A stretch of DNA of 64,000 bases from Pedobacter psychrotolerans (GTDB lineage Bacteria > Bacteroidota > Bacteroidia > Sphingobacteriales > Sphingobacteriaceae), in assembly GCF_004340665.1 (NCBI RefSeq), contig NZ_SLWO01000003.1, positions 372,001 through 436,000 on the forward strand, in the 5' to 3' direction. A program made the translations under genes and the position numbers. The notes under the pieces are model-generated. The model was not told the origin of the DNA. It saw only the letters and a list, made by a program, of their open reading frames with translations, and ran no database searches. Of the stretch, positions 7,168-15,538 are shown piece by piece; the stretch's first letter is position 1; every line of letters starts with the position of its first letter.

Positions 7168-8244
7168 ATGCAAATTAGCCCGCAACAAGTTTTAGATGCA
7201 CTTAAGAATGTAGAAGATCCTGATCTTAAAAGAGATTTGGTAACCTTAAACATGATTAAGGATTTAAAAATAAGTGATCAGCATATAAGTTTTACCTTAG
7301 AGCTTACTACACCGGCCTGCCCGATGAAGGAAATGCTTAAAAACGCATGTAACAATGCCATTAAACACTTTGTGTCAGCAACTGCTGAAATAAGCATTAA
7401 TGTCACTTCCAGGGTTACTCAGCCTGTAAATTCATCTTCATTGGATAACATCAAAAATATTATTTTGGTTTCGTCAGGTAAAGGTGGCGTAGGTAAGTCT
7501 ACGGTATCAAGTAATCTTGCTGTGGTACTGGCTAGGGATGGTGCCAAAGTAGGTTTAATAGATGCTGATATTTATGGACCATCGGTGCCAACTATGTTTG
7601 ATTTGGTTGATGCAAAACCTGGTGCAGAAGAAACGGCAGATGGAAAAACCAAAATTATTCCGATTGAAAAATATGGAATTAAAATCTTATCGTTGGGTTT
7701 CTTTGCAGATCCCGGTCAGCCGGTGCCGTGGCGCGGTCCGATGGCTTCAAATGCAGTAAAGCAATTGTTTAACGATACCAATTGGGGCGAACTAGACTAT
7801 TTAATTGTGGATCTTCCACCGGGAACCGGAGATATTCACATTACCATTACGCAAAGTTTCCCAATATCTGGCGCTGTTGTGGTCACCACGCCTCAGCAAG
7901 TTGCGCTTGCAGATACACATAAGGGCCTTGCAATGTTTAAAATGCCTGGAATTAATATTCCAATATTAGGCGTAGTGGAAAACATGTCTTATTTTACGCC
8001 TGAAGAATTACCTGAAAATAAATATTACATCTTCGGTAAAGGTGGCGGAACTAAACTTGCAGAGCGATTTGATGTGCCATTTTTAGGCGAAATTCCAATT
8101 ATCCAGAGCATTTCTGAAGCTGGAGATAATGGCAAACCAGTGGCGTTAAACCAAAATCCTTTGTTGGATGTGATATTTGGAAATATAGCAAGTAAAATTG
8201 CGCAGCAAATATCCATTAACAATGCACAAATGGTGAATTGCTAA
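7168..8244 (+). CDS. Mrp/ApbC-family Fe-S carrier P-loop ATPase
   Basis: A 358-residue protein with an N-terminal MIP18/DUF59 domain (residues 1-75) and a MinD-like ATPase domain. The deviant Walker A SGKGGVGKST is at 103-112 and DADIYGPSVP and DLPPGTGD follow. Family members hold and transfer [4Fe-4S] clusters to apoproteins. The usual C-terminal CxxC that bridges the cluster in the dimer is missing: the corresponding loop reads ENMSYFTPEELPENKYY, and only Cys51, Cys61 and the terminal Cys358 are present. The next gene, 34 bp on, encodes a NifU-type scaffold, so the two probably form an Fe-S operon. Confidence 0.92.
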   Translation: MQISPQQVLDALKNVEDPDLKRDLVTLNMIKDLKISDQHISFTLELTTPACPMKEMLKNACNNAIKHFVSATAEISINVTSRVTQPVNSSSLDNIKNIILVSSGKGGVGKSTVSSNLAVVLARDGAKVGLIDADIYGPSVPTMFDLVDAKPGAEETADGKTKIIPIEKYGIKILSLGFFADPGQPVPWRGPMASNAVKQLFNDTNWGELDYLIVDLPPGTGDIHITITQSFPISGAVVVTTPQQVALADTHKGLAMFKMPGINIPILGVVENMSYFTPEELPENKYYIFGKGGGTKLAERFDVPFLGEIPIIQSISEAGDNGKPVALNQNPLLDVIFGNIASKIAQQISINNAQMVNC

Positions 8245-8278
8245 AAAATTACTATTTTTATATTTTAAAAAACCAATA

Positions 8279-8524
8279 ATGAATTTAACAGAACAAGTAG
8301 AACAGGCATTAGAAACTATCAGGCCATATTTAAAGGCTGATGGAGGGGATGTTTCTGTTGAAGAAATTACAGCTGATGGTACAGTAAAGCTTAAGTTATT
8401 AGGCAACTGTGGTTCTTGCCCAATGAGTTTCATGACCATGAAATCGGGTATTGAACAAGCCATTATGAAAGCTGTACCTCAAATCACTTCAGTAGTTGCC
8501 GTGAACATGGCAGAGCAAGCTTAG
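8279..8524 (+). CDS. NifU C-terminal-domain Fe-S scaffold protein
   Basis: An 81-residue protein made only of the NifU C-terminal (Nfu) domain. It begins with a helix followed by RPYLKADGGDVSVEEI, the family signature, and has the cluster-binding CGSC (residues about 40-43, in LLGNCGSCPMSFMTM). The domain binds a [4Fe-4S] cluster between two monomers and delivers it to target proteins. It lies 34 bp downstream of the Mrp/ApbC gene with no promoter box between, so the two are likely co-transcribed. Confidence 0.93.
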   Translation: MNLTEQVEQALETIRPYLKADGGDVSVEEITADGTVKLKLLGNCGSCPMSFMTMKSGIEQAIMKAVPQITSVVAVNMAEQA

Positions 8525-8563
8525 CTTTAACAATATTTAACAAGGAAGTTTTATTATTAAAAT

Positions 8564-8571
8564 TACTTTTG
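8564..8571 (+). promoter_or_regulatory. -7 promoter box for the exported protein at 8577
   Basis: TACTTTTG matches TAnnTTTG exactly and ends 5 bp before the ATG at 8577, again implying an almost leaderless transcript. Confidence 0.45.
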
Positions 8572-8576
8572 TCTCA

Positions 8577-9215
8577 ATGAGATATTGTGTTACCTTAATT
8601 TGCTTATTTTTTTCCTTTGCTACTTTTGCACAACAAAAGCCGGCCAGGGAAAAGCTTATCCAATTTTCAGGAATTATTACAGATATCGATAGCTCAAATG
8701 TAATCCCTTACGTAACCATTACTAACCTCTCTGCGAACAGCAAACGTGTTGCTGCAGATTACCGTGGTTATTTTACCTTTATTGTTAATCCTGGCGATAC
8801 CATTTTATTTACGGCAATTGGCTACAAAAAATTCTCTACTGTAATACCAGAAGGTACGCCAGACAGTAAGTATACGATTATGGTTAAGTTGAAATCTAAC
8901 GTAATTGATTTACCTTCTGTTCGGGTTTTTCCATGGGCAACAACAGAAGAGTTTACTCGTGAATTTTTATCCCTGAAATTGGCTGATGATGATATGGCAA
9001 TTGCCAAAAAGAATCTTTCCCGTTCATCGATAGATGGTTTGATTCAGACTTTACCTCGTGATGGGCAAGAAATTGGCAGTCAGAATTACCGATATAACTT
9101 CGATAGGATGGTTAATAAAAATATGGTGCAAACCAATCCTTTATTAAATCCTTTTGCCTGGGGTAAATTAATGCAGCAGATTTTTGACGGCGATAAGAAG
9201 CGAAGTGAGAATTAA
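8577..9215 (+). CDS. Exported carboxypeptidase-regulatory-like protein
   Basis: A 212-residue protein with a cleavable signal peptide (MRYCVTLICLFFSFATFAQQ) and a carboxypeptidase D regulatory-like beta-sandwich at about residues 27-105. The sandwich is recognised by FSGIITDIDSSNVIPYVTI, ADYRGYFTFIVNPGDTILFTAIGYKK and DLPSVRV. Such domains also occur at the N-terminus of SusC proteins. The remainder (110-212) is polar and helical and unrecognised. A periplasmic or outer-membrane-associated role is likely; a specific function cannot be given. The nearest upstream gene ends 52 bp away and a promoter box lies at the start codon, so it is probably transcribed on its own. Confidence 0.8.
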   Translation: MRYCVTLICLFFSFATFAQQKPAREKLIQFSGIITDIDSSNVIPYVTITNLSANSKRVAADYRGYFTFIVNPGDTILFTAIGYKKFSTVIPEGTPDSKYTIMVKLKSNVIDLPSVRVFPWATTEEFTREFLSLKLADDDMAIAKKNLSRSSIDGLIQTLPRDGQEIGSQNYRYNFDRMVNKNMVQTNPLLNPFAWGKLMQQIFDGDKKRSEN

Positions 9216-9267
9216 GTCTTTAGTCTGGAGTTAAGAGTCTTGAGTCCTTGGCGTCAAATCGAAAAAT

Positions 9268-9345
9268 CGTCATTGCTTGGAAGCTTTTTCAGCTGACGAA
9301 TCAATCTGTTTTGCGATTGAGATTACTTCGTGCCCCTCAATGACG
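9268..9345. repeat. 78-bp intergenic element with 8-bp terminal inverted repeats
   Basis: CGTCATTG at 9268-9275 is mirrored by CAATGACG at 9338-9345. Inside, TCAATC (9301-9306) and GATTGA (9315-9320) can pair. The sequence resembles the family of dispersed CGTCATTGCGAGG-type repeats known from many bacterial genomes. A degenerate relative may lie at 9988-9997 (GCAATGACGA). Confidence 0.55.
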
Positions 9346-9353
9346 AAATGAAT

Positions 9354-9383
9354 AAAAAAAGGGAAAACGTTTCCATTTTCCCT
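9354..9383 (-). terminator. Terminator of the def gene
   Basis: On the minus strand AGGGAAAA (9376-9383) pairs with the arm at 9360-9367 around an 8-nt loop, and seven T residues follow. It lies 20 bp past the def stop. Confidence 0.7.
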
Positions 9384-9402
9384 CTAAAATTTCATTTAAA
9401 AT

Positions 9403-9966
9403 CTATCTTTTTTTGCTCTTATTCAAAAACTTCATTTTATAATCTGTTTGAATGTTTCCTTTTGAAATGGCATCCAGCTTGCTTTTCAACATGGTTTTAC
9501 GCAGCACACTTATTTTATCAGTAAATAGCTTGCCTTCAATGTGATCATATTCATGCTGAATGACACGCGCTGGCATGCCATCTACATCATCGGTATGCTC
9601 TACAAAGTTTTCATCCAGATAAGTAATCTTAATATTTGGTTTGCGTAAAACGTTTTCACGAATATCAGGAATGCTTAAACAGCCTTCATTAAACATCCAG
9701 GCTTCGCCGGTTTCTTCCAGAATTTTTGCATTGATGAATACCTTTTTATAACCTGGAGTTCCATCTTCTTCATCTTCACCGATATCAACAATAAATAAAC
9801 GGATTGGTAAGCCAATTTGTGGTGCAGCCAAACCAACACCATTTGCATAATACATGGTGTCGAACATGTTACTGATCAACTTTTCTAATTCCGGATAATC
9901 TTTATCAATTTCGGTTCCAACCTTTTTTAAAACTGGGTCTCCGTAGGCAACTATAGGTAATTTCAT
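9403..9966 (-). CDS. def: Peptide deformylase
   Basis: Removes the N-formyl group from nascent proteins, an essential metalloenzyme step. All three catalytic motifs are present in the 187-residue protein: GVGLAAPQ at 43-50, EGCLS at 94-98 with metal ligand Cys96, and HEYDH at 138-142 with the two His ligands and catalytic Glu139. MKLPIVAYGDPVLKK is a standard N-terminus, so the start at 9966 is chosen; the longer frame to 10023 would add 19 residues with no family counterpart. The M16 protease gene lies 75 bp upstream on the same strand. Confidence 0.97.
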   Translation of the reverse strand: MKLPIVAYGDPVLKKVGTEIDKDYPELEKLISNMFDTMYYANGVGLAAPQIGLPIRLFIVDIGEDEEDGTPGYKKVFINAKILEETGEAWMFNEGCLSIPDIRENVLRKPNIKITYLDENFVEHTDDVDGMPARVIQHEYDHIEGKLFTDKISVLRKTMLKSKLDAISKGNIQTDYKMKFLNKSKKR

Positions 9967-10041
9967 TATGTAATATCTATTATTATGTCGCAATGACGAA
10001 AAAATCAAGCATTGCAAAGGCATTTTTTACAAAAATAACAA

Positions 10042-11274
10042 TTATTCTGCTATTGGTGAGAAAGTAAAAATGTTAAGCTTTTCTATATTTAAAACCTCAT
10101 CAACGATTTCTGCAACCTGCTTGGTACTTACCGCATTTATTTTCTTAAAAACCGTTTCAAGCGAATCAATTTTATCATGATCAATTAAGCTTTTTGCCAT
10201 TGAGATTATTAATCCAATTCTGTTTTCTTCTCCTAAAGCAATCTGACCAATAAATTTGTTTTTAGCTTTTTGTATTTGAAGATCATTTAACGGCTTTTCT
10301 CTTAATTTTTTAATTTCTTTAAAAATCAGGGATAAAGCTTTTTCTTGTTTTTCTATATCAGTTCCGAAATAAATGGAAAAAATTCCTGTATCACTAAGTG
10401 GTGAAAAATTTGATTCAATGGTATAGGCAATGCCGTATTTCTCTCTGATTTGCAAATTTAATACAGAACTCATTCCATTACCACCAAAATAATTATTTAG
10501 CAGCATTAATCCGACCTTTTTTTCCTGGTAAGTTGAATAAGTTTGCGTTCCTAAAATGCAATGTGACTGCATAATGGGTTTGTAAATCGTTGTCGTTACT
10601 GGCTTTAAAATGGCTGGCTTTGCCCGGTGTTTAGCTGGTGTATTTTCTTCAACATCCGCAAAGTATTTAATCCCTTTTTTAACCACGCTGTTTAAGCTAT
10701 AGTTTCCAATCACTGCCACTACGATTTCATTGGTGCGGTAATTAGCCTTTCTAAAAGCAATCACATCTTCTTTGGTAAAATTTTGAACGGAATCAGTGGT
10801 ACCCAGGATATTATTACCTAGCGGATGCCCGGCAAAAAGCATATCTTCAAAATCATCATTGATTGCTTCTTCAGGTTGGTCTAAATAAGAGGCGATTTCA
10901 TCTAAAATTACACTCTTCTCTTTATCCATTTCTTCTTCCGGGAAAGTAGAATGAAAAATAATATCATTAAAAAGATCTAATGTTCGGTCTAAATAAGGTT
11001 TTAAAAACGAAGCGTGAACGCAAGTGTACTCTTTAGTTGTATAGGCATTTAAATCAGCCCCTACGCTTTCCAGTCGATTTAAAATCTGATTGGTGCTGCG
11101 TTTCTTTGTACGTTTAAAAATTAAATGTTCAATAAAATGCGCTAAGCCAGCTTTATGTTCAGCTTCATCTCGGGAGCCAGTATTGATAATGATGCAGGCA
11201 TGCGAAATGGCTGAAGCCGATGGTACGTGCAACAAGCGAATGCCATTGGGTAAGGTGTGAACATTGTATTCCAT
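10042..11274 (-). CDS. M16-family zinc protease (insulinase-like)
   Basis: A 410-residue single-unit M16 peptidase. The inverted zinc motif HFIEH is at residues 46-50 and the third ligand Glu126 lies in KSVILDEIASY, exactly 76 residues after the motif as in the family. The C-terminal half carries the YGIAYTIES and FSIYFGTD motifs of the inactive-type second domain. There is no signal peptide, so it is probably cytoplasmic, like the bacterial mitochondrial-processing-peptidase homologues. The promoter box TATCTTTG ends 7 bp before the ATG. The substrate is unknown. Confidence 0.92.
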   Translation of the reverse strand: MEYNVHTLPNGIRLLHVPSASAISHACIIINTGSRDEAEHKAGLAHFIEHLIFKRTKKRSTNQILNRLESVGADLNAYTTKEYTCVHASFLKPYLDRTLDLFNDIIFHSTFPEEEMDKEKSVILDEIASYLDQPEEAINDDFEDMLFAGHPLGNNILGTTDSVQNFTKEDVIAFRKANYRTNEIVVAVIGNYSLNSVVKKGIKYFADVEENTPAKHRAKPAILKPVTTTIYKPIMQSHCILGTQTYSTYQEKKVGLMLLNNYFGGNGMSSVLNLQIREKYGIAYTIESNFSPLSDTGIFSIYFGTDIEKQEKALSLIFKEIKKLREKPLNDLQIQKAKNKFIGQIALGEENRIGLIISMAKSLIDHDKIDSLETVFKKINAVSTKQVAEIVDEVLNIEKLNIFTFSPIAE

Positions 11275-11281
11275 TGACCGG

Positions 11282-11289
11282 CAAAGATA
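11282..11289 (-). promoter_or_regulatory. -7 promoter box for the M16 protease gene
   Basis: The minus strand reads TATCTTTG, an exact TAnnTTTG match, 7 bp upstream of the ATG. Confidence 0.5.
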
Positions 11290-11300
11290 GGGCTAATTGA

Positions 11301-11753
11301 TTACAATGTTTCTGTATCAGGATATTGCAATTGTAAAGTGGATATCAATTTATCTTTGGTAGGCCGGTTGCGAATGAGGAAAATTAAGTTCACTGCAGCG
11401 AAAATTAAAAAGAAGGCATTTTGTGATACAAATGTACCTACAAGATTAAAAAGTGCACCTCCTTCTAATAATGCTGAACTTAAAATAAAAGCCGTTTGAT
11501 ATTGATTTATTTTTGAATCGACAGTGGCTGCCTGATCTATTTTTGTAATTAAGTTTTTGAACGCAATGATGCTCACCGAGAGCGAAATTAATCCTACAAT
11601 TGGAAATATGGGGTTGAAAGGTGCAGTATTCGCTGGATTGGCATCAAAATACAATTGATTTCTGTTAATTAAAATAGTTATAATAGCAAACAGGAAGACA
11701 AAAAAGCATAAGACCAGGTGAATAATTTGAAGAGGTTTTAATTTAGAATTCAT
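11301..11753 (-). CDS. Hypothetical four-helix membrane protein
   Basis: I do not recognise this family. The 150-residue protein has four hydrophobic segments: IIHLVLCFFVFLFAIITILI, a PIFPIVGLISLSVSIIAF stretch, AFILSSALLEGGALFNLVG, and FFLIFAAVNLIFLI. Between them are short polar loops, and the C-terminus is soluble. It resembles small uncharacterised Bacteroidota inner-membrane proteins. The start at 11753 puts the first helix at a normal distance from the N-terminus. An in-frame ATG at 11831 would add 26 residues and cannot be excluded. It lies between the S9 peptidase and the M16 protease on the same strand. Confidence 0.6.
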   Translation of the reverse strand: MNSKLKPLQIIHLVLCFFVFLFAIITILINRNQLYFDANPANTAPFNPIFPIVGLISLSVSIIAFKNLITKIDQAATVDSKINQYQTAFILSSALLEGGALFNLVGTFVSQNAFFLIFAAVNLIFLIRNRPTKDKLISTLQLQYPDTETL

Positions 11754-11842
11754 TAGGGAGTTTTTTACTATATATGAAAAGTATAAGTTGAGCGAGCGAA
11801 AGAACAATTCGTTTTCCAGCTCACTCAACATTGATATTATAA

Positions 11843-13993
11843 TTACTTCGTAATCCCTTCTAATTTAAAGAAGAAAGCATATCCCAGCGCTTCTTCTTTT
11901 AAATAATCGAAACGGCCAGATGCACCACCATGTCCAAATTCCATATTGGTTTTAAGGAACAATACATTTTGATCTGTTTTCATTGTTCGCAATTTGGCCA
12001 CCCATTTTGCGGGTTCAAAATACTGTACCTGGCTATCATGCAAGCCCGTAGTTACCAGCATATTTGGATAGGCCTTTTTCTCTACGTTTTCGTAAGGGGA
12101 ATAACTTTTCATGTAATCATAAGCATCTTTTTTCTTTGGATTTCCCCATTCATCAAACTCATTCGTGGTTAATGGAATGCTTTCATCCAGCATCGTATTG
12201 ACTACATCTACAAAAGGAACATCAGCAATTACACCATTCCATAAGTCTGGTGCCATATTTACAACAGCGCCCATCAATAAGCCTCCTGCACTTCCTCCAT
12301 TGGCATACAAATGACCCTTTGAAGTATATTTTTGATCAATTAGATACTCACCTGCGGCAATAAAATCAGTAAAAGTGTTTTTCTTTTTCATTAATTTACC
12401 GTCCTCATACCATTGGCGACCCATTTCTTGTCCGCCGCGAATGTTCGCAATTGCGAAAACAAAACCACGATCTAAAAGGCTCAAGCGAACGGAAGAAAAA
12501 TAGACATCAGAATTTGCGCCATATGAGCCATAGCCATAAAGCAGCAAAGGTGATTGACCATTCTTTTCGAAACCTTTTTTGTATACCAAAGCAACAGGAA
12601 TTTTAGTGCCATCTTTTGCGGTTGCAAAAATGCGTTCTGTTACATAATCTTTAGGATTGTAACCACCCAGAACCTCTTGCTGTTTCATCAGTTTCTGATC
12701 CTTTTTCTCCAAATCATAATCATATACTGAACTTGGTGTAGTTAAAGAGGTGTAAGAATAACGTAGGGTTTTACTATTGTATTCAGGGTTAGCGCCAACG
12801 CCAGCATCATAAGCCGGTTCATCAAACTTAATGTAATAATCGCCACCATCTTTCTTCAAAATACGCAATTCTGTTAAACCATTTTTACGTTCAGATAGAA
12901 CGGTATAATCTTTGAATTCTTCTGCACTTTCTAACAATACATCAGCACGATGTGGAATAACTTCCTTCCAGTTTTCTTTTTCTGTTTTATCCAACGGACA
13001 TTCCATCAGTCTGAAGTTCTTAGCCTTCCAGTTTGTAAGGATTAAAAACTTTCCATCAACAGGCATTACATCATATAAAACATCTTTAGAGCGGGCAGCA
13101 AAAACTTTAAAATCAGCTTCTGGATGGTCAGCGTCAATCATTTTATATTCTGAGGTCAAGGTACCCTGTGAGGCTACAAAAATGTATTTGCCATTTTTAG
13201 ACTTGCCTATACCAATATAATTGGTATTGTCTTTCTCATCATAAACTACCACATCCGCTTTTTCATCAGTACCGAGCGTGTGTTTTTTAATTTTTTCGCT
13301 TAATAAGGTGACAGGATTTTTCGAAGTATAAAACAACGTTTTATTGTCGTTTGCCCAAGCACCCGGACCTTCGGTATTGGTGATCGCATCTTTATAAATT
13401 TCGCCGGTTTCCAGATTTTTTACCTGAATGGTATATTGCCTGCGGGAAACCTTGTCTACTCCATAAGCCAGCAATTTATTATCCGGACTGATTTTAAAAC
13501 CCGTTGCACTGAAATAAGCATGTCCTTTCGCCATTTCATCAACATCTAAAAGCACTTCTTCAGGAGCAGATAAACTCCCCTTTTTTCTGCAGTATTTAAA
13601 GTATTGTTTGCCATCTTCTGTACGTGAATAATAGAAATATCCATTCCTGAAAACGGGCACGGATTCATCTTTTTCCTTAATCCTCGCTTTCATTTCTTTA
13701 AACAAATCAGCCTGGAAGGCATCTGTACTTTTCATCATCTCATCCAGATATTGATTTTCGGCTTTTAGATAATTTACCACTTTCGTACTATCCGGTCCTT
13801 TTTTAAAGTAATCAATCATCCAGTAATAATTATCTACTACTGTATCGCCGTGAATTATTCTTTTGTGCGGAATAATTTCCGCCATAGGTGCCTTTACATC
13901 AGGCCATTTTATAGGTTCCATTTCTTTCTTTTGCGGGTGATTACATGCTGAAATTGCACTGAGCAAGATCAGGGATGGTAAAATACGTTTCAT
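11843..13993 (-). CDS. S9 prolyl oligopeptidase-family lipoprotein
   Basis: A 716-residue serine peptidase with an N-terminal lipobox (LLSAISAC, Cys17), so it is probably anchored in a membrane facing the periplasm or the surface. Residues about 40-440 form the beta-propeller that gates access; the alpha/beta-hydrolase domain follows. The catalytic triad is visible: Ser568 in NGGSAGG, Asp653 in TGLHDSQV and His688 in EFGHGGASG. The layout and the sequence RRYTIQVKNLETGEIY-like propeller repeats fit oligopeptidase B/prolyl oligopeptidase. It should cut short peptides after Pro or basic residues. The start at 13993 is chosen because it gives a proper lipoprotein signal; 14020 would place nine residues before it. 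Confidence 0.92.
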   Translation of the reverse strand: MKRILPSLILLSAISACNHPQKKEMEPIKWPDVKAPMAEIIPHKRIIHGDTVVDNYYWMIDYFKKGPDSTKVVNYLKAENQYLDEMMKSTDAFQADLFKEMKARIKEKDESVPVFRNGYFYYSRTEDGKQYFKYCRKKGSLSAPEEVLLDVDEMAKGHAYFSATGFKISPDNKLLAYGVDKVSRRQYTIQVKNLETGEIYKDAITNTEGPGAWANDNKTLFYTSKNPVTLLSEKIKKHTLGTDEKADVVVYDEKDNTNYIGIGKSKNGKYIFVASQGTLTSEYKMIDADHPEADFKVFAARSKDVLYDVMPVDGKFLILTNWKAKNFRLMECPLDKTEKENWKEVIPHRADVLLESAEEFKDYTVLSERKNGLTELRILKKDGGDYYIKFDEPAYDAGVGANPEYNSKTLRYSYTSLTTPSSVYDYDLEKKDQKLMKQQEVLGGYNPKDYVTERIFATAKDGTKIPVALVYKKGFEKNGQSPLLLYGYGSYGANSDVYFSSVRLSLLDRGFVFAIANIRGGQEMGRQWYEDGKLMKKKNTFTDFIAAGEYLIDQKYTSKGHLYANGGSAGGLLMGAVVNMAPDLWNGVIADVPFVDVVNTMLDESIPLTTNEFDEWGNPKKKDAYDYMKSYSPYENVEKKAYPNMLVTTGLHDSQVQYFEPAKWVAKLRTMKTDQNVLFLKTNMEFGHGGASGRFDYLKEEALGYAFFFKLEGITK

Positions 13994-14209
13994 GTTTGGT
14001 TCAAGATTAGGTGAATGCAATTTAATGAAATAGTTTATAGTTTAATGGTCATTGCTTCATAAGTAGCGAGAAGGTTATTTGACACTCTTTAAACGGATTC
14101 AAGAAAACTGATAATTGCCATTTTAGCAAAAGTTGATCTTGCAGGGGTATAATTACCTGAATTAAAAAAAATGATATTAAATTGCCACCATAAACTGCTT
14201 TAAATCATC

Positions 14210-15289
14210 ATGAAATTAGGGTATAAAAAAATAGTTGTCAAAGTAGGATCGAATGTAATTACACAAGCGAATGGATTACCCGATGAAGCGAGAATCAATC
14301 ATCTTGTTAACCAACTGGCAGAAATCAAGCAGCAGGGTATAGAAGTTATTCTGGTTTCTTCAGGAGCTGTTGCAGCTGGCAGAAGTTTAATTAAAGTTTC
14401 AGAAAAGCAAGACGCGATTACTACAAGACAATTATTAGCTGCCATTGGTCAGGTAAAGTTGATTAATACTTATTCTAATTTCTTTGCTGCACATCAAATA
14501 AAGTGTGCTCAGGTTTTGGTAACGAAAGAAGATTTTCGCGATCGGGCGCATTACCTAAATATGAAAAACTGTATGCAAATTTTGCTGCAGAATGATGTTA
14601 TTCCTGTTGTTAATGAAAATGATGTGGTTTCGGTAACCGAATTAATGTTTACAGATAATGATGAACTGGCGGGTTTAATTGCTTCAATGTTAAATGCGGA
14701 TGCCTTGATTATCCTGTCGAATGTGGATGGGATTTATGATGGTGATCCTAAAATGGAAGGGTCACAGGTTATTGAAGAGATTTCTGGAACAGTTTCGAAT
14801 CTGGCTTCCTTTATTCAAACCGGAAAATCACAATTTGGGAGAGGTGGAATGATTACCAAATCAACAATGGCACAAAAGGTAGCTAAGCTTGGGATTACCG
14901 TTCATATTGCCAATGGAACAAAAGATGATGTGCTTATTTCTTTGCTTGATCAGAAATTGATTCACACCAGATTCGTGCCTGAAAAAAGTAAATCGGGCAA
15001 GAAAAAGTGGATTGCACACTCAGAAACTGCTGCAACTGGAATTGTAAGATTAAACGATGGCGCAAAAACTGTTCTGACATCTGGCAAGGCGACAAGCTTA
15101 TTACCTGTTGGAATTATAGAGATTCAAACTGACTTTTTAAAAGGAGATATTATTAAAATTGTAGATGAACAGAATCAGCTAATTGGTTTAGGGATTGCAG
15201 AATATGGTTCGGACAAAGCGAGAGAAAGAATCGGGCTTAAGAAGCAAAAAGCGCTGGTACATTATGATTATTTTTATTCGGTGATATAA
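14210..15289 (+). CDS. proB: Glutamate 5-kinase
   Basis: First enzyme of proline synthesis, phosphorylating glutamate to gamma-glutamyl phosphate. The 359-residue protein has the amino-acid kinase domain with KIVVKVGSNVI near the N-terminus, VLVSSGAVAAGR, PVVNENDVVS, FTDNDELAGLIA and QFGRGGMITK. A C-terminal PUA domain (about 270-359) is present, with KSGKKKWIAHS at its start. Feedback inhibition by proline is typical of this enzyme class. proA follows about 250 bp downstream after a repeat-filled spacer, so the pathway genes are adjacent but proC is not in the window. Confidence 0.96.
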   Translation: MKLGYKKIVVKVGSNVITQANGLPDEARINHLVNQLAEIKQQGIEVILVSSGAVAAGRSLIKVSEKQDAITTRQLLAAIGQVKLINTYSNFFAAHQIKCAQVLVTKEDFRDRAHYLNMKNCMQILLQNDVIPVVNENDVVSVTELMFTDNDELAGLIASMLNADALIILSNVDGIYDGDPKMEGSQVIEEISGTVSNLASFIQTGKSQFGRGGMITKSTMAQKVAKLGITVHIANGTKDDVLISLLDQKLIHTRFVPEKSKSGKKKWIAHSETAATGIVRLNDGAKTVLTSGKATSLLPVGIIEIQTDFLKGDIIKIVDEQNQLIGLGIAEYGSDKARERIGLKKQKALVHYDYFYSVI

Positions 15290-15290
15290 A

Positions 15291-15538
15291 ATTAACCGCA
15301 AAGAGAAGGCGCAAAGAAAGAAGAGTAAATACCTCTTGTGTAAAAATGAAGAAAAAGATTAACCGAGCGCACGGAGAAAGGCACCGAGCACCACAGAGCT
15401 TATAGTAAAACCTGTTTACCCTCTGTGAAAACTCAGTGTTCTCAGTGATAAAAAATACAAACTGATAAAATCTTAATGCGATCGCTATATTCTGCGCCCA
15501 GTCTTGATACTAAATACTTATTACTGAATACTCAAAAC
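15291..15538. repeat. Repeat-rich proB-proA spacer
   Basis: The 250-bp gap contains low-complexity phrases typical of dispersed intergenic repeats in this phylum: ACCGCAAAGAGAAGGCGCAA near 15295, ACCGAGCGCACGGAGAAAGG near 15361, CTCTGTGAAAACTCAGTG near 15421, then AGTCTTGATACTAAATACTT near 15499. The last phrase resembles one at 9222-9246 (AGTCTGGAGTTAAGAGTCTT). None of it looks coding. Confidence 0.5.

Noticed and set aside
9403-10023. Longer start for def at 10023
   Set aside because: The added 19 residues have no resemblance to deformylases and end at the normal MKLPIVAYGDP start.
15476-15538. Longer N-terminus for proA
   Set aside because: The extra 21 codons are read through repeat sequence and have no counterpart in ProA.
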